Counted from the stretch's first letter, positions 34,404-43,647 are shown. The stretch: DNA of 64,000 bases from LC029 sp036676475 (GCA_036676475.1 JAKFCU010000026.1:6357-70356), one strand, 5' to 3'. Numbers and translations: made by a program. The notes: a model not told the origin generated them from the sequence alone.

Positions 34404-34742
34404 TCATTCTAATTCTGCACGAATCACATGCTTGACAGGAATCAGCATGTCTCCGTCCGGAGTCGTTACCTTCATCGCGTTTAAAGTTACATCATATTTT
34501 GTAATGGTTCCGACTATCGAGTAGGAGTGTCTATCCTTGTAATATTCCATAAAAACTATCCTTTTTTCATACATTGCTCTAGAAATGACATCACTAAGCT
34601 CGGCTAGTTGATCTTCATCATGCGCAGGTTCAGCCATATCATGGACAGCCTTCTCTAAATTCATGAGTTCCCTGCGATGTTCAGGAAGCATCATGGAAGT
34701 CCACTTGATGTTTCCTCTATCTCTTATAAATGATCCAGACAA
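34404..34742 (-). CDS. YolD-like protein
   Basis: 112 residues of the YolD family: DRGNIKWTSMMLPEHRRELMNLE at the N-terminus and GTITKYD...MKVTTPDGDMLIPVKHVIRAELE at the end are typical. In Bacillus YolD-like genes follow the Y-family polymerase gene uvrX and share its SOS control; here it starts 33 bp after uvrX in the same order. TTG start 7 nt after AGGAGG. Confidence 0.88.
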   Translation of the reverse strand: MSGSFIRDRGNIKWTSMMLPEHRRELMNLEKAVHDMAEPAHDEDQLAELSDVISRAMYEKRIVFMEYYKDRHSYSIVGTITKYDVTLNAMKVTTPDGDMLIPVKHVIRAELE

Positions 34743-34775
34743 ATTTTTTCCTCCTCACATCTACGGACGAGCCCC

Positions 34776-36047
34776 TTATCCATAATGCCCTCCAATCTTC
34801 CTGCTTCTCTCCACAGCAACTCCTCCGACCGTGAGACTGGACGCCTTTAAAATAGAAGCAAAGCCAAACCGATCACGAATTTGGTCAACAGCCAAGGCCA
34901 AGCTACGCTTTTTTTCCTTGGTTTTAAAGCTGAACATATCGAGTTGGACCTGTTCGTCTGAACACAGATTGGATAGACAGACATACACATTCCTCACTTC
35001 TGCGCCAGGAACGTAGTAGTTCTCAAACAACTGATAGCAAATGGCACAAACCTCATCATCGAGGTTGGTTTGCGTTTCAATGCTCATAGAACGGGAAAAT
35101 CCTTCCCGATGTTCATCCTTCGAGTAGCTGATACCTAAAGAAATGGTTCTCCCGGCCATCCGATCCTTGCGAGCTCTGGTTGTAACCTCATCGCATAATT
35201 CGCGAATAACTACTTTTATTTCCGTAATTTCTGTATACCCACGCAAAAGCGTAATGCCATTTCCATAGCTCTTATTGACTTGATTGTAGTTAGGCCGAAC
35301 TCGCGAAAAATCGATTCCCCAAGCATGATGATGAAGCTGCACCCCCATGATGCCGAAGCGCTTCTCCAACAGGCTGACTTCGTATTGAGCGAGTTGGCCG
35401 ATGGTTCGGATTCCCATCTGCTGAAGATTTCTCTCCATTCGCGAGCCGATGCCCCACATCTCTTTCAAAGGATGAGGCCATAGCTTCTTCGGAAGATCCG
35501 TGTATTGCCATTCCGCTAGTCCTTCCGGCTCCTTCTTGGCGTCCATGTCTAAACACACCTTGGCTACTAGCATATTGGGTCCAATCCCAATGGCTACCGG
35601 AATCCTTAACTCCTTCCAGATGGTTTCTTTCATTTTTTGGGCGACAATCCACTTGTCCCCCAGCAGCTTCTCGGTTCCCGTGACATCGACCCAAGCTTCA
35701 TCGACGGAATACTGCAGAATGCTATCGAAAGGAGCAAACCGCTCCAAAATCCGGGTCATCCCAAGGCTGATATCCAAGTATTTGGACATCTGGGCTTTAA
35801 CAATATGAATGCGCGAATCATGTTTAGGAACCTCAAAGAGCCGATTACCCGTTTTAATCCCATATTCCTTCTTCATCAGAGGCGATGCGGCTAAGACAAT
35901 AGAACCGCTTCGCTCCAGATCGCCTACGACAACCAAATGAGTTCGCAACGGGTCTAACCCGAGCAGTGCGCAATGGGCGGAAGCATAAAAACTCTTCGCA
36001 TCTAGCATCAAAATCGATCGATTCGGCATGGTAGTGTAATCAAACAT
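34776..36047 (-). CDS. uvrX: Y-family DNA polymerase (UvrX/DinB-like)
   Basis: 423 residues. Palm motifs LMLDAKSFYAS (catalytic Asp, about 14) and YSVDEAWVDVTG (SxDE catalytic acids, about 113), helix-hairpin-helix region MWGIGSRMERNLQQMGI and a little-finger domain. The terminal QVQLDMF is a beta-clamp-binding motif. Translesion synthesis. The pairing with yolD and two LexA boxes make this the UvrX/YqjW type rather than housekeeping DinB. Confidence 0.93.
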   Translation of the reverse strand: MFDYTTMPNRSILMLDAKSFYASAHCALLGLDPLRTHLVVVGDLERSGSIVLAASPLMKKEYGIKTGNRLFEVPKHDSRIHIVKAQMSKYLDISLGMTRILERFAPFDSILQYSVDEAWVDVTGTEKLLGDKWIVAQKMKETIWKELRIPVAIGIGPNMLVAKVCLDMDAKKEPEGLAEWQYTDLPKKLWPHPLKEMWGIGSRMERNLQQMGIRTIGQLAQYEVSLLEKRFGIMGVQLHHHAWGIDFSRVRPNYNQVNKSYGNGITLLRGYTEITEIKVVIRELCDEVTTRARKDRMAGRTISLGISYSKDEHREGFSRSMSIETQTNLDDEVCAICYQLFENYYVPGAEVRNVYVCLSNLCSDEQVQLDMFSFKTKEKKRSLALAVDQIRDRFGFASILKASSLTVGGVAVERSRKIGGHYG

Positions 36048-36059
36048 TCCTTCACCTCT

Positions 36060-36124
36060 CGAACAAACGTTCTTACCTTATCTATTCTACACCTCTTTCT
36101 CTAAAATATGCAAACAAATGTTCT
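36060..36124 (-). promoter_or_regulatory. SOS promoter with two LexA/DinR boxes before uvrX
   Basis: Box 1 CGAACAAACGTTC at 36060-36072 matches the Bacillus LexA consensus CGAACRNRYGTTC fully. Box 2 CAAACAAATGTTC at 36111-36123 has one mismatch. Between them on the minus strand are TTGCAT (36113-36108) and TAGAAT (36089-36084) with an 18-bp spacer; box 2 overlaps the -35 and box 1 lies just after the start point. Confidence 0.88.
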
Positions 36125-36229
36125 TTCCAATGTATGGATAGCATGGGAGTGTGGATTTTTTTAAGATTGGGTCTGTTTTTTATGATTTTCAAGCAGTTAT
36201 ACCCGAATGGATGGCCAGGAAAGCTTAAT

Positions 36230-36325
36230 TTGGTTCTGAAAAACTTATATTTGCTCCCGACTATTGTGAGTTGCTCCCGACAATTATTAATTTGGTCACG
36301 AACGATTGTTACTTGCTCCCGAACC
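36230..36325. repeat. 21-bp-period degenerate tandem array B
   Basis: Motif TTGCTCCCGA or variants (TTGGTTCTGA, TTGGTCACGA) starts at 36230, 36251, 36271, 36292 and 36313, i.e. spacings of 21, 20, 21 and 21 bp. The intervening 10-11 bases vary. It lies about 100 bp upstream of the uvrX promoter. Confidence 0.8.
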
Positions 36326-36352
36326 AACAATCATTATAAATAACATCCCAAA

Positions 36353-36399
36353 AGGCTAAATAGCCTACTTACAGCGCCAGCCGGACATCATTTAGTCCG
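36353..36399. other. Two short hairpins
   Basis: AGGCT-AAAT-AGCCT (36353-36366) and CGGAC-ATCATTTA-GTCCG (36382-36399) lie in series just before the terminator at 36404. Confidence 0.5.
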
Positions 36400-36403
36400 A
36401 CTA

Positions 36404-36438
36404 AATAAAAACCACCTCCCATTTTAACCAGGAGGTGG
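36404..36438 (-). terminator. Terminator of the alpha/beta hydrolase gene
   Basis: On minus: CCACCTCC-TGGTTAAAAT-GGGAGGTGG then TTTTTATTT, 45 bp after the stop codon at 36483. Confidence 0.85.
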
Positions 36439-36482
36439 ATTCTGATTTCAGAAGAACTTCATACTGCTTGTCGGCAATCATA

Positions 36483-37256
36483 CTATATTTGAGTTAAAAA
36501 AAGTATCGCCCCCCACACCTCTTGCACCAGAGCTTCTGTGGCGGCCGCATGATCAAAGGAATGGGGAGCGTCAGGGATCTCTATTAGTTTTTTGTGTAAG
36601 GAACCCACTGTTTCATACAGCCTCTCCGAATCCAAAGGCGGAACAACCGGGTCAGCCGATGAATAAATAATAGCGGTTGGCACTTGAATACCTCGAACCG
36701 CTTGCGGATCGACCCTGCACAGATCGCGGTAAAACTCATAGGAAAGGGGATAGTAAGCCTGATCTTTCTCTTTGTAGATGGAAAACGTCCCTTCTCTTTC
36801 CCATTTTTCTAAGGCCGCCTGTTCATCTCCGAAGGTCGCTCTGGCAATGCCGTGGATCACATCGCGAATTGAGAAGGGAGGGGCAATGAGCAAAAGTCCG
36901 TCTACGTCATGTTTAAGGGAAAAAAGGGTGGAAATCGTGCATCCCATGCTGTGACCCACGAGATAAATTTTCTTGTAGCGATCACGATAGGCTTCATAGA
37001 TCACTTCTAAGTCTTCTACCTCTGCGGAAATCGTGTGATTCAGAAATTCTCCTTCCGATTCGTTCAGGTTGTTCGTAAAATCAATCGAGATAGTAGATAT
37101 TTTCTTGTCCATTAATAAAGAACGAAGGGTGGCAATCACATGGGATTGAACGCTCCCCGTAAATCCATGGGACAAGATAAACAGCGCATCTCCTGGATAA
37201 AGATGTTCGATCACATGAATATGTAATCCATGCTGATTTGGAATCAATCGCTTCAA
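36483..37256 (-). CDS. Alpha/beta hydrolase
   Basis: 257 residues. Oxyanion block LSHGFTGS (about 30-37), nucleophile elbow VGHSMGCTIS (Ser about 102), acid in YSSADPVVPP and His in APHSFDHA form the catalytic triad. Resembles acylamino/feruloyl-esterase- or BAAT-like serine hydrolases; substrate unknown. TTG start after AGAGGGG. Confidence 0.85.
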   Translation of the reverse strand: MKRLIPNQHGLHIHVIEHLYPGDALFILSHGFTGSVQSHVIATLRSLLMDKKISTISIDFTNNLNESEGEFLNHTISAEVEDLEVIYEAYRDRYKKIYLVGHSMGCTISTLFSLKHDVDGLLLIAPPFSIRDVIHGIARATFGDEQAALEKWEREGTFSIYKEKDQAYYPLSYEFYRDLCRVDPQAVRGIQVPTAIIYSSADPVVPPLDSERLYETVGSLHKKLIEIPDAPHSFDHAAATEALVQEVWGAILFLTQI

Positions 37257-37361
37257 ATGGTTTCCCCTCTCTTTTGTATCAATTTTCCATCTCTTAGTTT
37301 CTCTAAAATCTTCTAAGAAAGCAAGGCGATCTGCTGCCGCGTCTATCCGATTCAGCCCTAA

Positions 37362-37407
37362 AATAAAAAAGTCATTCCATGCACAACCGATGGAATGATT
37401 TTTTTAT
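37362..37407. terminator. Strong terminator after pdhD
   Basis: 9-bp stem TCATTCCAT / ATGGAATGA flanked by A-run and T7, usable on both strands; it ends the pdh operon on minus. Confidence 0.88.
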
Positions 37408-37408
37408 T

Positions 37409-38821
37409 TTATTTTTTAATTTGATGAATAGCGTGGCCTAGTGCCCCTTCTGCTGCTTCCATTACGATTTCGCCTAAAGTCGGGTGCGCATGGATGGTCA
37501 GAGAAATATCCTCCAGGGTGGTTCCCATCTCGATGGCCAGACCAACTTCAGCAATGAGGTTAGACGCTTCAGGACCGACAATTTGTGCCCCTAAAACCAA
37601 CCTCGTTTCTTTATCCCCGATGAGCTTCACAAACCCATCTCCGGCATTCATGGATAAAGCCCGTCCGTTTGCTGCATAAGGGAATTTGCCAACTAACACT
37701 TCATAGCCCTGTTCCTTGGCTTCTGTTTCATTCAACCCGACACTAGCCACTTCCGGATCAGAGAAAACAACAGCCGGAATCGCTTTGTAATCAATAATGC
37801 TTGGCAGGCCAGCAATCACTTCCGCTGCCACTTTTCCTTCATAAGAAGCTTTATGGGCAAGAGCCAGACCTTCCACGATATCTCCGATTGCAAATACATT
37901 CGGCACATTGGTTTTGCATTGATGATCGACTTTGATCAATCCGCGTTCCGTCATGGCCATCTTGATCGCTTCCAAACCGAGTTCATCCGTATTCGGACGA
38001 CGACCCACAGTAACTAAAACATAATCGGCGGAAACCTTCTGCTCTTCCCCTTTGGCCGTGAATGTTACCGTAATCTCCGAATCACTCTGTTCCGAACTTT
38101 GTGCCATCGCTTCGGTATAAACCTTAACGCCCAATTTTTTCAAATTGCGGGCAACAAAACGAGACATTTCCTTTTCGAATCCAGGAAGAATCGAGTCAGC
38201 TCCTTCCAGCACGGTAACTTCTGTTCCAAATTTAGCAAAAGTCTGGCCTAACTCAATTCCAATGTAGCCGCCACCAATCACAACCAGGCGTTTTGGTATT
38301 TCTGAAAGGTCAAGTGCCTCGGTAGAAGATAGAATTCGACCGCCATACGGGAACGCCTTTAATTCAATCGGACGAGAACCCGTAGCAATAATGCAGTGGT
38401 TAAAACGATAGCGATTGACATCATAGCCTTCGAACACTCGAATTTCATTTTCATTGACAAAAAGGACTTCTCCCTTAAGGCGTTGCACCTTGTTGCCTTT
38501 TAATAAGGAGCTAACCCCACCCGTCAGCTTCTTGACTACACTCTTCTTCCATTCCTGGACCTTCGCGAAATCAACGTGAACTCCTTCTGCCCGAATGCCG
38601 ATATCCGAAGCGTGGCTTATCATTTCATATTGATGAGCGGCTGAAATGAGAGACTTAGAAGGGATACAACCCCTGTTTAAACAAACTCCGCCTACTTCAT
38701 CCTTATCCACGATGGCCACGCTTTTTCCCAACTGAGCTGCGCGAATGGCAGCTGTATACCCGCCAGGTCCTGCCCCAATCACGAGTACATCTACTTCTGT
38801 TGTAAATTCACCTACAACCAT
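37409..38821 (-). CDS. pdhD: Dihydrolipoyl dehydrogenase (E3)
   Basis: 470 residues. FAD motif VIGAGPGGYTAAIRAAQLG, redox-active disulfide GGVCLNRGCIPSK (Cys49 and Cys54 by eye), NAD motif VIGGGYIGIELG, FAD motif AIGDIVEG and the C-terminal catalytic HAHPTLGE. Reoxidises the lipoyl arm of E2 and passes electrons to NAD+. Last gene of the pdh operon; its ribosome site overlaps the pdhC stop codon. This intact disulfide is a useful control for the TGA-interrupted homologue at 57228. Confidence 0.97.
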   Translation of the reverse strand: MVVGEFTTEVDVLVIGAGPGGYTAAIRAAQLGKSVAIVDKDEVGGVCLNRGCIPSKSLISAAHQYEMISHASDIGIRAEGVHVDFAKVQEWKKSVVKKLTGGVSSLLKGNKVQRLKGEVLFVNENEIRVFEGYDVNRYRFNHCIIATGSRPIELKAFPYGGRILSSTEALDLSEIPKRLVVIGGGYIGIELGQTFAKFGTEVTVLEGADSILPGFEKEMSRFVARNLKKLGVKVYTEAMAQSSEQSDSEITVTFTAKGEEQKVSADYVLVTVGRRPNTDELGLEAIKMAMTERGLIKVDHQCKTNVPNVFAIGDIVEGLALAHKASYEGKVAAEVIAGLPSIIDYKAIPAVVFSDPEVASVGLNETEAKEQGYEVLVGKFPYAANGRALSMNAGDGFVKLIGDKETRLVLGAQIVGPEASNLIAEVGLAIEMGTTLEDISLTIHAHPTLGEIVMEAAEGALGHAIHQIKK

Positions 38822-38824
38822 ATG

Positions 38825-40138
38825 TTATACCTCCATCACTAGCAACTGTGGATCTTCTAGCAGCTGCTTGATATAATTGACAAAGTTTTGGGCCGTTGCC
38901 CCATCTATTAGGCGATGGTCAAAGCTCAAGGATAAAGCCATCACAGGTGCAATGGTAATTTCTCCGTTTTTCACGACTGGCTTTTTAGAGATTCGACCGG
39001 TACCCAAAATCGCTACTTCAGGGTAGTTAATGACCGGAGTAAAGAACATTCCTCCAGCGGATCCAATGTTCGTAATCGTCACGGTACTGCCCTTCAATTC
39101 TTGGGAAGTCAGCTTCCCTTCCCGACCGCGTGTAGCTAGGTCTTTGATTTCCGATGCAATGGTCCAAATGTTTTTGCGGTCAGCATCCGCAACGACCGGA
39201 ACCATCAATCCATTATCCGTATCCGTAGCAATACCAATATTATAGTATTTCTTGTAAATAATTTCACTCTTTTCATCATCAATCGAGGCATTCATCACGG
39301 GGAACTGACGGTTTGCCGCAACTAGTGCCTTTACGATAAATGGCAAATAAGTGAGTTTGACGCCTTTTCTCTCGGCTAATGGCTTCGCTTTTTGGCGTAG
39401 AGCCACTAACTCCGTCACATCCACCTCATCCATGATCGTCACATGTGGAGCGGTATACATCGATTTCACCATGGCATTGGCAATGACCTTGCGAACGCCT
39501 TTCAACGGTACGCGTTCTTCCAAACGATCTCCGGCCAACACGGGGGCAGTTGTTATAACCGGAGCTGCAGCAGGTGTATCCACTTTTTGCTCTTCAGGCT
39601 GAGATGGAAGGGATGGCTTCGTGCCACCAGAAACAAAGTTCTCTAGATCCTCGCGGGTTATCCGTCTATTTCTTCCTGTTCCTTTCACATCAATTAAGAA
39701 GATTCCTTTTTCTCTCGCCAGTTTACGTACGCTAGGAGTTGCCAACACCTTTTGCTTGGATGGAGCTGCTGCATTAGCCACAACCGTAGCTTGGTTAGCA
39801 GCCATCGACGTGTCCAAAGAGGCCTTCTCCACCTGGGCAGCTACCGCTCCTCCAACAGCACACTCCACTTTTTCTTCTACAGGTTGATCCACAGCATCTT
39901 CCACCTCGAAAGTGACTAATACATCGCCCACAATCGCTACAGTTCCTTCCGACACCTTAATGTCTATCACTTTTCCGCTCACTGGGGAAGGAATTTCAAC
40001 CACTGCCTTATCATTTTGCACGTCCATGATGATTTGATCTTCTTCTACTGAATCGCCGGGCTTAATATGCCACTTCACGATTTCTCCTTCATGAATTCCT
40101 TCGCCTATGTCTGGGAGCTTGAATTGGAATATCGCCAT
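38825..40138 (-). CDS. pdhC: Dihydrolipoamide acetyltransferase (E2)
   Basis: 437 residues. N-terminal lipoyl domain (1-78) with the lipoylated Lys in VQNDKAVVEIPSPV; Ala/Val-rich linker; peripheral-subunit-binding domain (ATPSVRKLAREKGI...RRITREDLENF, about 132-168); a second linker rich in Ala/Pro; catalytic domain ending with SFDHRLIDGA, the HxxxDG acyltransfer motif. Only one lipoyl domain. Forms the core of the pyruvate dehydrogenase complex. AGGAGG site. Confidence 0.96.
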   Translation of the reverse strand: MAIFQFKLPDIGEGIHEGEIVKWHIKPGDSVEEDQIIMDVQNDKAVVEIPSPVSGKVIDIKVSEGTVAIVGDVLVTFEVEDAVDQPVEEKVECAVGGAVAAQVEKASLDTSMAANQATVVANAAAPSKQKVLATPSVRKLAREKGIFLIDVKGTGRNRRITREDLENFVSGGTKPSLPSQPEEQKVDTPAAAPVITTAPVLAGDRLEERVPLKGVRKVIANAMVKSMYTAPHVTIMDEVDVTELVALRQKAKPLAERKGVKLTYLPFIVKALVAANRQFPVMNASIDDEKSEIIYKKYYNIGIATDTDNGLMVPVVADADRKNIWTIASEIKDLATRGREGKLTSQELKGSTVTITNIGSAGGMFFTPVINYPEVAILGTGRISKKPVVKNGEITIAPVMALSLSFDHRLIDGATAQNFVNYIKQLLEDPQLLVMEV

Positions 40139-40178
40139 GCTTAAAACCTCCTAGTTCTCCTATTTGTTTCAATGTTAA

Positions 40179-41159
40179 CTAAAAATCAAGCACTTGATTA
40201 ATGGCCACGAGCACCCGCTTAGGATCTGGCAACCATTCATCCTCAATCATCCCAAATGGAAAGACCGTATCCGGAGCGGTTACGCGCAGGATAGGAGCTT
40301 CTAGCTGCAAGATAGCTTTTTCATTAATTTGAGCGATCACTTCTGCTGCTGCTCCCGCTGTTTTCTGAGCTTCTTGGACTACAATTACCCGATTGGTTTT
40401 TTCCACAGAAGCCACAATCGTATCAATATCGATCGGGCTAATCGTGCGAAGGTCAATGACTTCCACCTTAGCTCCTCTGGTCTTTTCCGCTTCTTCCGCC
40501 GCCTTTAAGGACGTATGAACCATCGCTCCGTAAGTCACGATAGTAACGTCCGTTCCTTCGCGAACCACGTTGGCCTTCCCTAATGGAATGGAATAATCCC
40601 CTTCAGGCACTTCGCCGCGGAATGAACGATAGAGCTTCATGTGCTCTAAAAATATAACGGGGTCATTATCCCGGATAGCGGAGATTAAAAGTCCCTTTGC
40701 GTCATACGGATTGGATGGGATAACCACCTTAAGGCCCGGCGTTTGCAGCATAAGACCTTCTAAGCTGTCGGCATGAAGCTCAGGTGTTTTTACTCCCCCG
40801 CCAAACGGAGCGCGGAAGGTAATCGGGCTATGATACCTTCCTCCGGAGCGGAAGCGCATGCGGGCAGCTTGTGCGGCAATGGAATCAAACACTTCAAAGA
40901 CAAATCCAAAGAACTGAATTTCCGCTACCGGACGAAACCCTTGGAGGCCAAGACCTATCGCTAATCCGCCAATTCCAGATTCAGCCAACGGAGTATCGAA
41001 AACACGCTGTTCGCCAAATTGCTTTTGCAGTCCATCCGTCGCACGGAATACCCCGCCATTTTTCCCTACGTCTTCTCCAAATACGAGAACATTCGAATCC
41101 AGTTCCAGTTCCACACGCATTGCATCTGTAATGGCTTGAATCATTGTCATTTGTGCCAT
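40179..41159 (-). CDS. pdhB: Pyruvate dehydrogenase E1 component, beta subunit
   Basis: 326 residues. Transketolase-like pyrimidine-binding domain: MIQAITDAMRVEL, FGEDVGKNGGVFRATDGLQKQFG and FDTPLAESGIGGLAIGL, with the catalytic Glu near residue 60; C-terminal domain with VEVIDLRTISPID. Forms an alpha2beta2 E1 with PdhA. Starts 3 bp after pdhA. Confidence 0.96.
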   Translation of the reverse strand: MAQMTMIQAITDAMRVELELDSNVLVFGEDVGKNGGVFRATDGLQKQFGEQRVFDTPLAESGIGGLAIGLGLQGFRPVAEIQFFGFVFEVFDSIAAQAARMRFRSGGRYHSPITFRAPFGGGVKTPELHADSLEGLMLQTPGLKVVIPSNPYDAKGLLISAIRDNDPVIFLEHMKLYRSFRGEVPEGDYSIPLGKANVVREGTDVTIVTYGAMVHTSLKAAEEAEKTRGAKVEVIDLRTISPIDIDTIVASVEKTNRVIVVQEAQKTAGAAAEVIAQINEKAILQLEAPILRVTAPDTVFPFGMIEDEWLPDPKRVLVAINQVLDF

Positions 41160-41162
41160 GGC

Positions 41163-42248
41163 TTACTTGCCCTCCTTAGCTAAAAAGTTGGCTTTTTGCT
41201 CTTCCAAGTGAGGAGGAGTGGTTTCAAACATCGAATCGATCAACCCAGCGACCGTCATTTTCGCTGTATCATCTGCTTTCTTAATCGCATCAGCAACGGC
41301 TTGCTTCGCTTCTTCGGCCACATGGTTTTCATCATTTTCCGTCCATAAGCCTTTACGTTCCATAAACTTGCGGAAGCGGACCAACGGATCCTTGGATTCC
41401 CATTCGCTTGCTTCTTCTTTTGTGCGATAACGGGTAGGATCATCCCCCGCCATCGTGTGCGGGCCAAAACGATACGTGAGGGATTCAATTAAGGTCGGCC
41501 CCTCTCCTTTTCTTCCACGGGCAGCCGCATCGGAAACCGCCTTATAAACCGCAAGGACGTCCATGCCATCTACTTGCACACCTGGAATCCCAGCTGCTAC
41601 GGCTTTATGTGCTAAGGTCTGGGCAGCCGTTTGCTTTTCAATCGGAACCGAAATCGCATACCGATTGTTTTGAACCACAAAGATAGCTGGAAGCTGAAAA
41701 GCTCCTGCATAGTTTAATCCTTCGTAGAAGTCCCCTTGAGAGGTTCCTCCATCTCCTATGTATGTAATGGCCACATTTTTCTGATTGCGAAACTTAAAGC
41801 CCATCGCAACACCAGTTGCCTGAACAATTTGTGCTCCAATGATAATTTGTGGCATCAGCACATTGACCCCTTCCGGAATTCGTCCTCCCTCTTGATGACC
41901 GCGGGAGTAAAGGAAGGCTTGATAAAGCGGGAGTCCATGCCACACGATTTGCGGAATGTCCCGATAACTTGGTAGAATGAAGTCTTCTTTATTCAAGGCA
42001 AATTGACTGCCGATCATGCTGGCTTCTTGTCCTGCTACAGGAGCATAGAACCCTAACCGTCCTTGACGGTTTAAGCTGATGGCCCGTTGATCCCATACTC
42101 GGGTAAAAACCATTCTTCTCATTAGTTCTCGTAATTGATTATCGCTTAGCTTAGGCATCCCTTCTTCATTGATAACGTCTCCATTGGGAGCAAGAATCGA
42201 TAGAGTTTGAATTTGCTCCGTTTGGACTTCAGAAACCAACTTACTCAT
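41163..42248 (-). CDS. pdhA: Pyruvate dehydrogenase E1 component, alpha subunit
   Basis: 361 residues. Thiamine diphosphate motif GDGGTSQGDFYEGLNYAGAF...NN, the phospho-loop-like YRFGPHTMAGDDPTRYR and the substrate-channel segment EGGRIPEG. Decarboxylates pyruvate (or branched 2-oxo acids; the operon order alone cannot exclude a broad enzyme). First gene of pdhABCD. ATG at 42248 follows GAGGTG by 6 nt. An inverted repeat about 90 bp upstream is a candidate operator. Confidence 0.95.
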   Translation of the reverse strand: MSKLVSEVQTEQIQTLSILAPNGDVINEEGMPKLSDNQLRELMRRMVFTRVWDQRAISLNRQGRLGFYAPVAGQEASMIGSQFALNKEDFILPSYRDIPQIVWHGLPLYQAFLYSRGHQEGGRIPEGVNVLMPQIIIGAQIVQATGVAMGFKFRNQKNVAITYIGDGGTSQGDFYEGLNYAGAFQLPAIFVVQNNRYAISVPIEKQTAAQTLAHKAVAAGIPGVQVDGMDVLAVYKAVSDAAARGRKGEGPTLIESLTYRFGPHTMAGDDPTRYRTKEEASEWESKDPLVRFRKFMERKGLWTENDENHVAEEAKQAVADAIKKADDTAKMTVAGLIDSMFETTPPHLEEQKANFLAKEGK

Positions 42249-42339
42249 CTTCATCACCTCGTATAAGTTTAGTCATCTTGCGACTCAGAAACATCACTGT
42301 TCTATAAATATCAATCACCTGTTGTATACAAAACCATCC

Positions 42340-42361
42340 AAATATACTTTTTAGTATATTT
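42340..42361. promoter_or_regulatory. Inverted repeat before pdhA
   Basis: Perfect 9-bp arms AAATATACT / AGTATATTT with a TTTT spacer, about 90-110 bp upstream of the pdhA start. Size and position suit a repressor site; it could also be a small hairpin in the leader. Confidence 0.5.
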
Positions 42362-42548
42362 ACAGTGATTATTGTTTTTATAACAGTTAATACACATTAT
42401 ATAGAACAACTTACAGTAAATCCACCCTTTATTTACAAGTGTTTATTTAAAAATAGGTTATTGTTATATTACGCTAAGCATAATTAAAGAAACAGATATC
42501 TTTCTAGAAATCACCTGTCATTCACAAACACACAGATCCATAAAAATA

Positions 42549-42585
42549 GAACAACCCACCGCATTTCTGCAGTGGGTTGTAGGTC
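42549..42585 (-). terminator. Terminator of lipL
   Basis: Stem CAACCCACtGC / GCgGTGGGTTG on minus with a 6-nt loop, then TTCTATTTTT, directly after the stop codon at 42588. Confidence 0.8.
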
Positions 42586-42587
42586 AA

Positions 42588-43409
42588 TTATCGGTCTCGC
42601 TTTTCGTACCTCATCCTTAACTCTAGGATGGAGGCGTGAATGTCTTCGAGATAACCAGATAAATAACTTAAGTTTTTAGCCTCTCCTCCTTGTTGGATCA
42701 GATAATCTATAAGCCCCTGATGAAAAGCCTCCACAGAAGGAATTTGAATTAACTCAGATAAACTAGCCATCCGATTTAAGGTTACTTCTGGAAAAATGGC
42801 CTCTTCCTTTCCGCCGGAAGCTTGTTCATAGAAATCCCGGACTAATTCAGCTCGATGGTGCCCTTTACCTTCCACGACAAGAAAGGCTTGGACAGCAAAT
42901 GCTTTCGTTTGCCTGCGTTGGGCAATCCCGCAAAACTTTTGCCCTGATATACTGAGATCAAAATCACCCGGACAGTACGATCCCACAATCTCCCCTTTCT
43001 CCACAAGTGACCCTAACTGATGCAAACTCCCCTGAATAAGTCGATACATCCGTTCAAAATCTTGGTGAAATTCCATATTCCGTCCAGGATTAGGTAAAAT
43101 TAAGGAAATGTTGATCACTCCAGGATCAAGCGGTACAGCCGCTCCCCCAGAATTCCGTACAGTAATCGCAAAGCCTTGACGTTTCAACTGATCCATAGCT
43201 TCTAAAGCGTACGGGAGCTTTCGGTCCCGTAGTCCCAACACAAACGCCTTTTGATGGCGCCAAATGTGTATCACCGGAGGAAGAACACCATCTCCTACCT
43301 TACGGGCAATGACTTCATCAAAGGCGAATGGAAATAGGATATCACCATGAAATATAGAAGAAATGGAATCTATAATCAAAAATGAAGAGGGTAAAGCAAG
43401 TGATTGCAT
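42588..43409 (-). CDS. lipL: Octanoyl-[GcvH]:protein N-octanoyltransferase
   Basis: 273 residues, lipoate-ligase fold. The LipL-type active site VGSYCPGDFDLSISGQKFCGIAQRR (catalytic Cys about 144) distinguishes it from LplA and LipM. It moves octanoyl groups from GcvH onto E2 domains of dehydrogenase complexes. Its location next to pdhABCD fits, since E2 needs the lipoyl arm. AAAGGA site; own terminator. Confidence 0.88.
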   Translation of the reverse strand: MQSLALPSSFLIIDSISSIFHGDILFPFAFDEVIARKVGDGVLPPVIHIWRHQKAFVLGLRDRKLPYALEAMDQLKRQGFAITVRNSGGAAVPLDPGVINISLILPNPGRNMEFHQDFERMYRLIQGSLHQLGSLVEKGEIVGSYCPGDFDLSISGQKFCGIAQRRQTKAFAVQAFLVVEGKGHHRAELVRDFYEQASGGKEEAIFPEVTLNRMASLSELIQIPSVEAFHQGLIDYLIQQGGEAKNLSYLSGYLEDIHASILELRMRYEKRDR

Positions 43410-43606
43410 AGCTCAATCCTTTCTGCGGTATTAAACTTTTGAACTATTATACACTTTTACCGAATACTTAACGACAGGATAAAGGGGACTGTAGAACATA
43501 TTGCCTTTCTACTTTCGTAACAAAATGTTCAAGCTTATGTAACCTTCCTGTAATATTGATGAGCTATACTAAATTCAAGTAATGACCCCCTTTAGAAAAT
43601 ATTTCA

Positions 43607-43640
43607 ATGCTCCTTTTCATAAAGGAGCATATTTTTTTTC
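43607..43640 (+). terminator. Hairpin with T8 tail
   Basis: ATGCTCCTTT-TCAT-AAAGGAGCAT followed by eight T on plus. No plus-strand gene is seen upstream within 3 kb, so it may end a small unannotated transcript or antisense RNA. Confidence 0.65.
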
Positions 43641-43647
43641 AAAAGGA

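Larger units (their letters stand above)
42249..42587. other. 339-bp leader/intergenic region of pdhA
   Basis: Very AT-rich. It contains the inverted repeat at 42340-42361, TATAAT-like hexamers on the minus strand around 42400 (promoter not resolved), and the lipL terminator at 42549-42585. No gene seen. Confidence 0.5.

Noticed and set aside
36082..36330. Minus-strand frame with 7-residue REQ-type repeats
   Set aside because: Artefact of the second 21-bp array; it reads into the SOS promoter.
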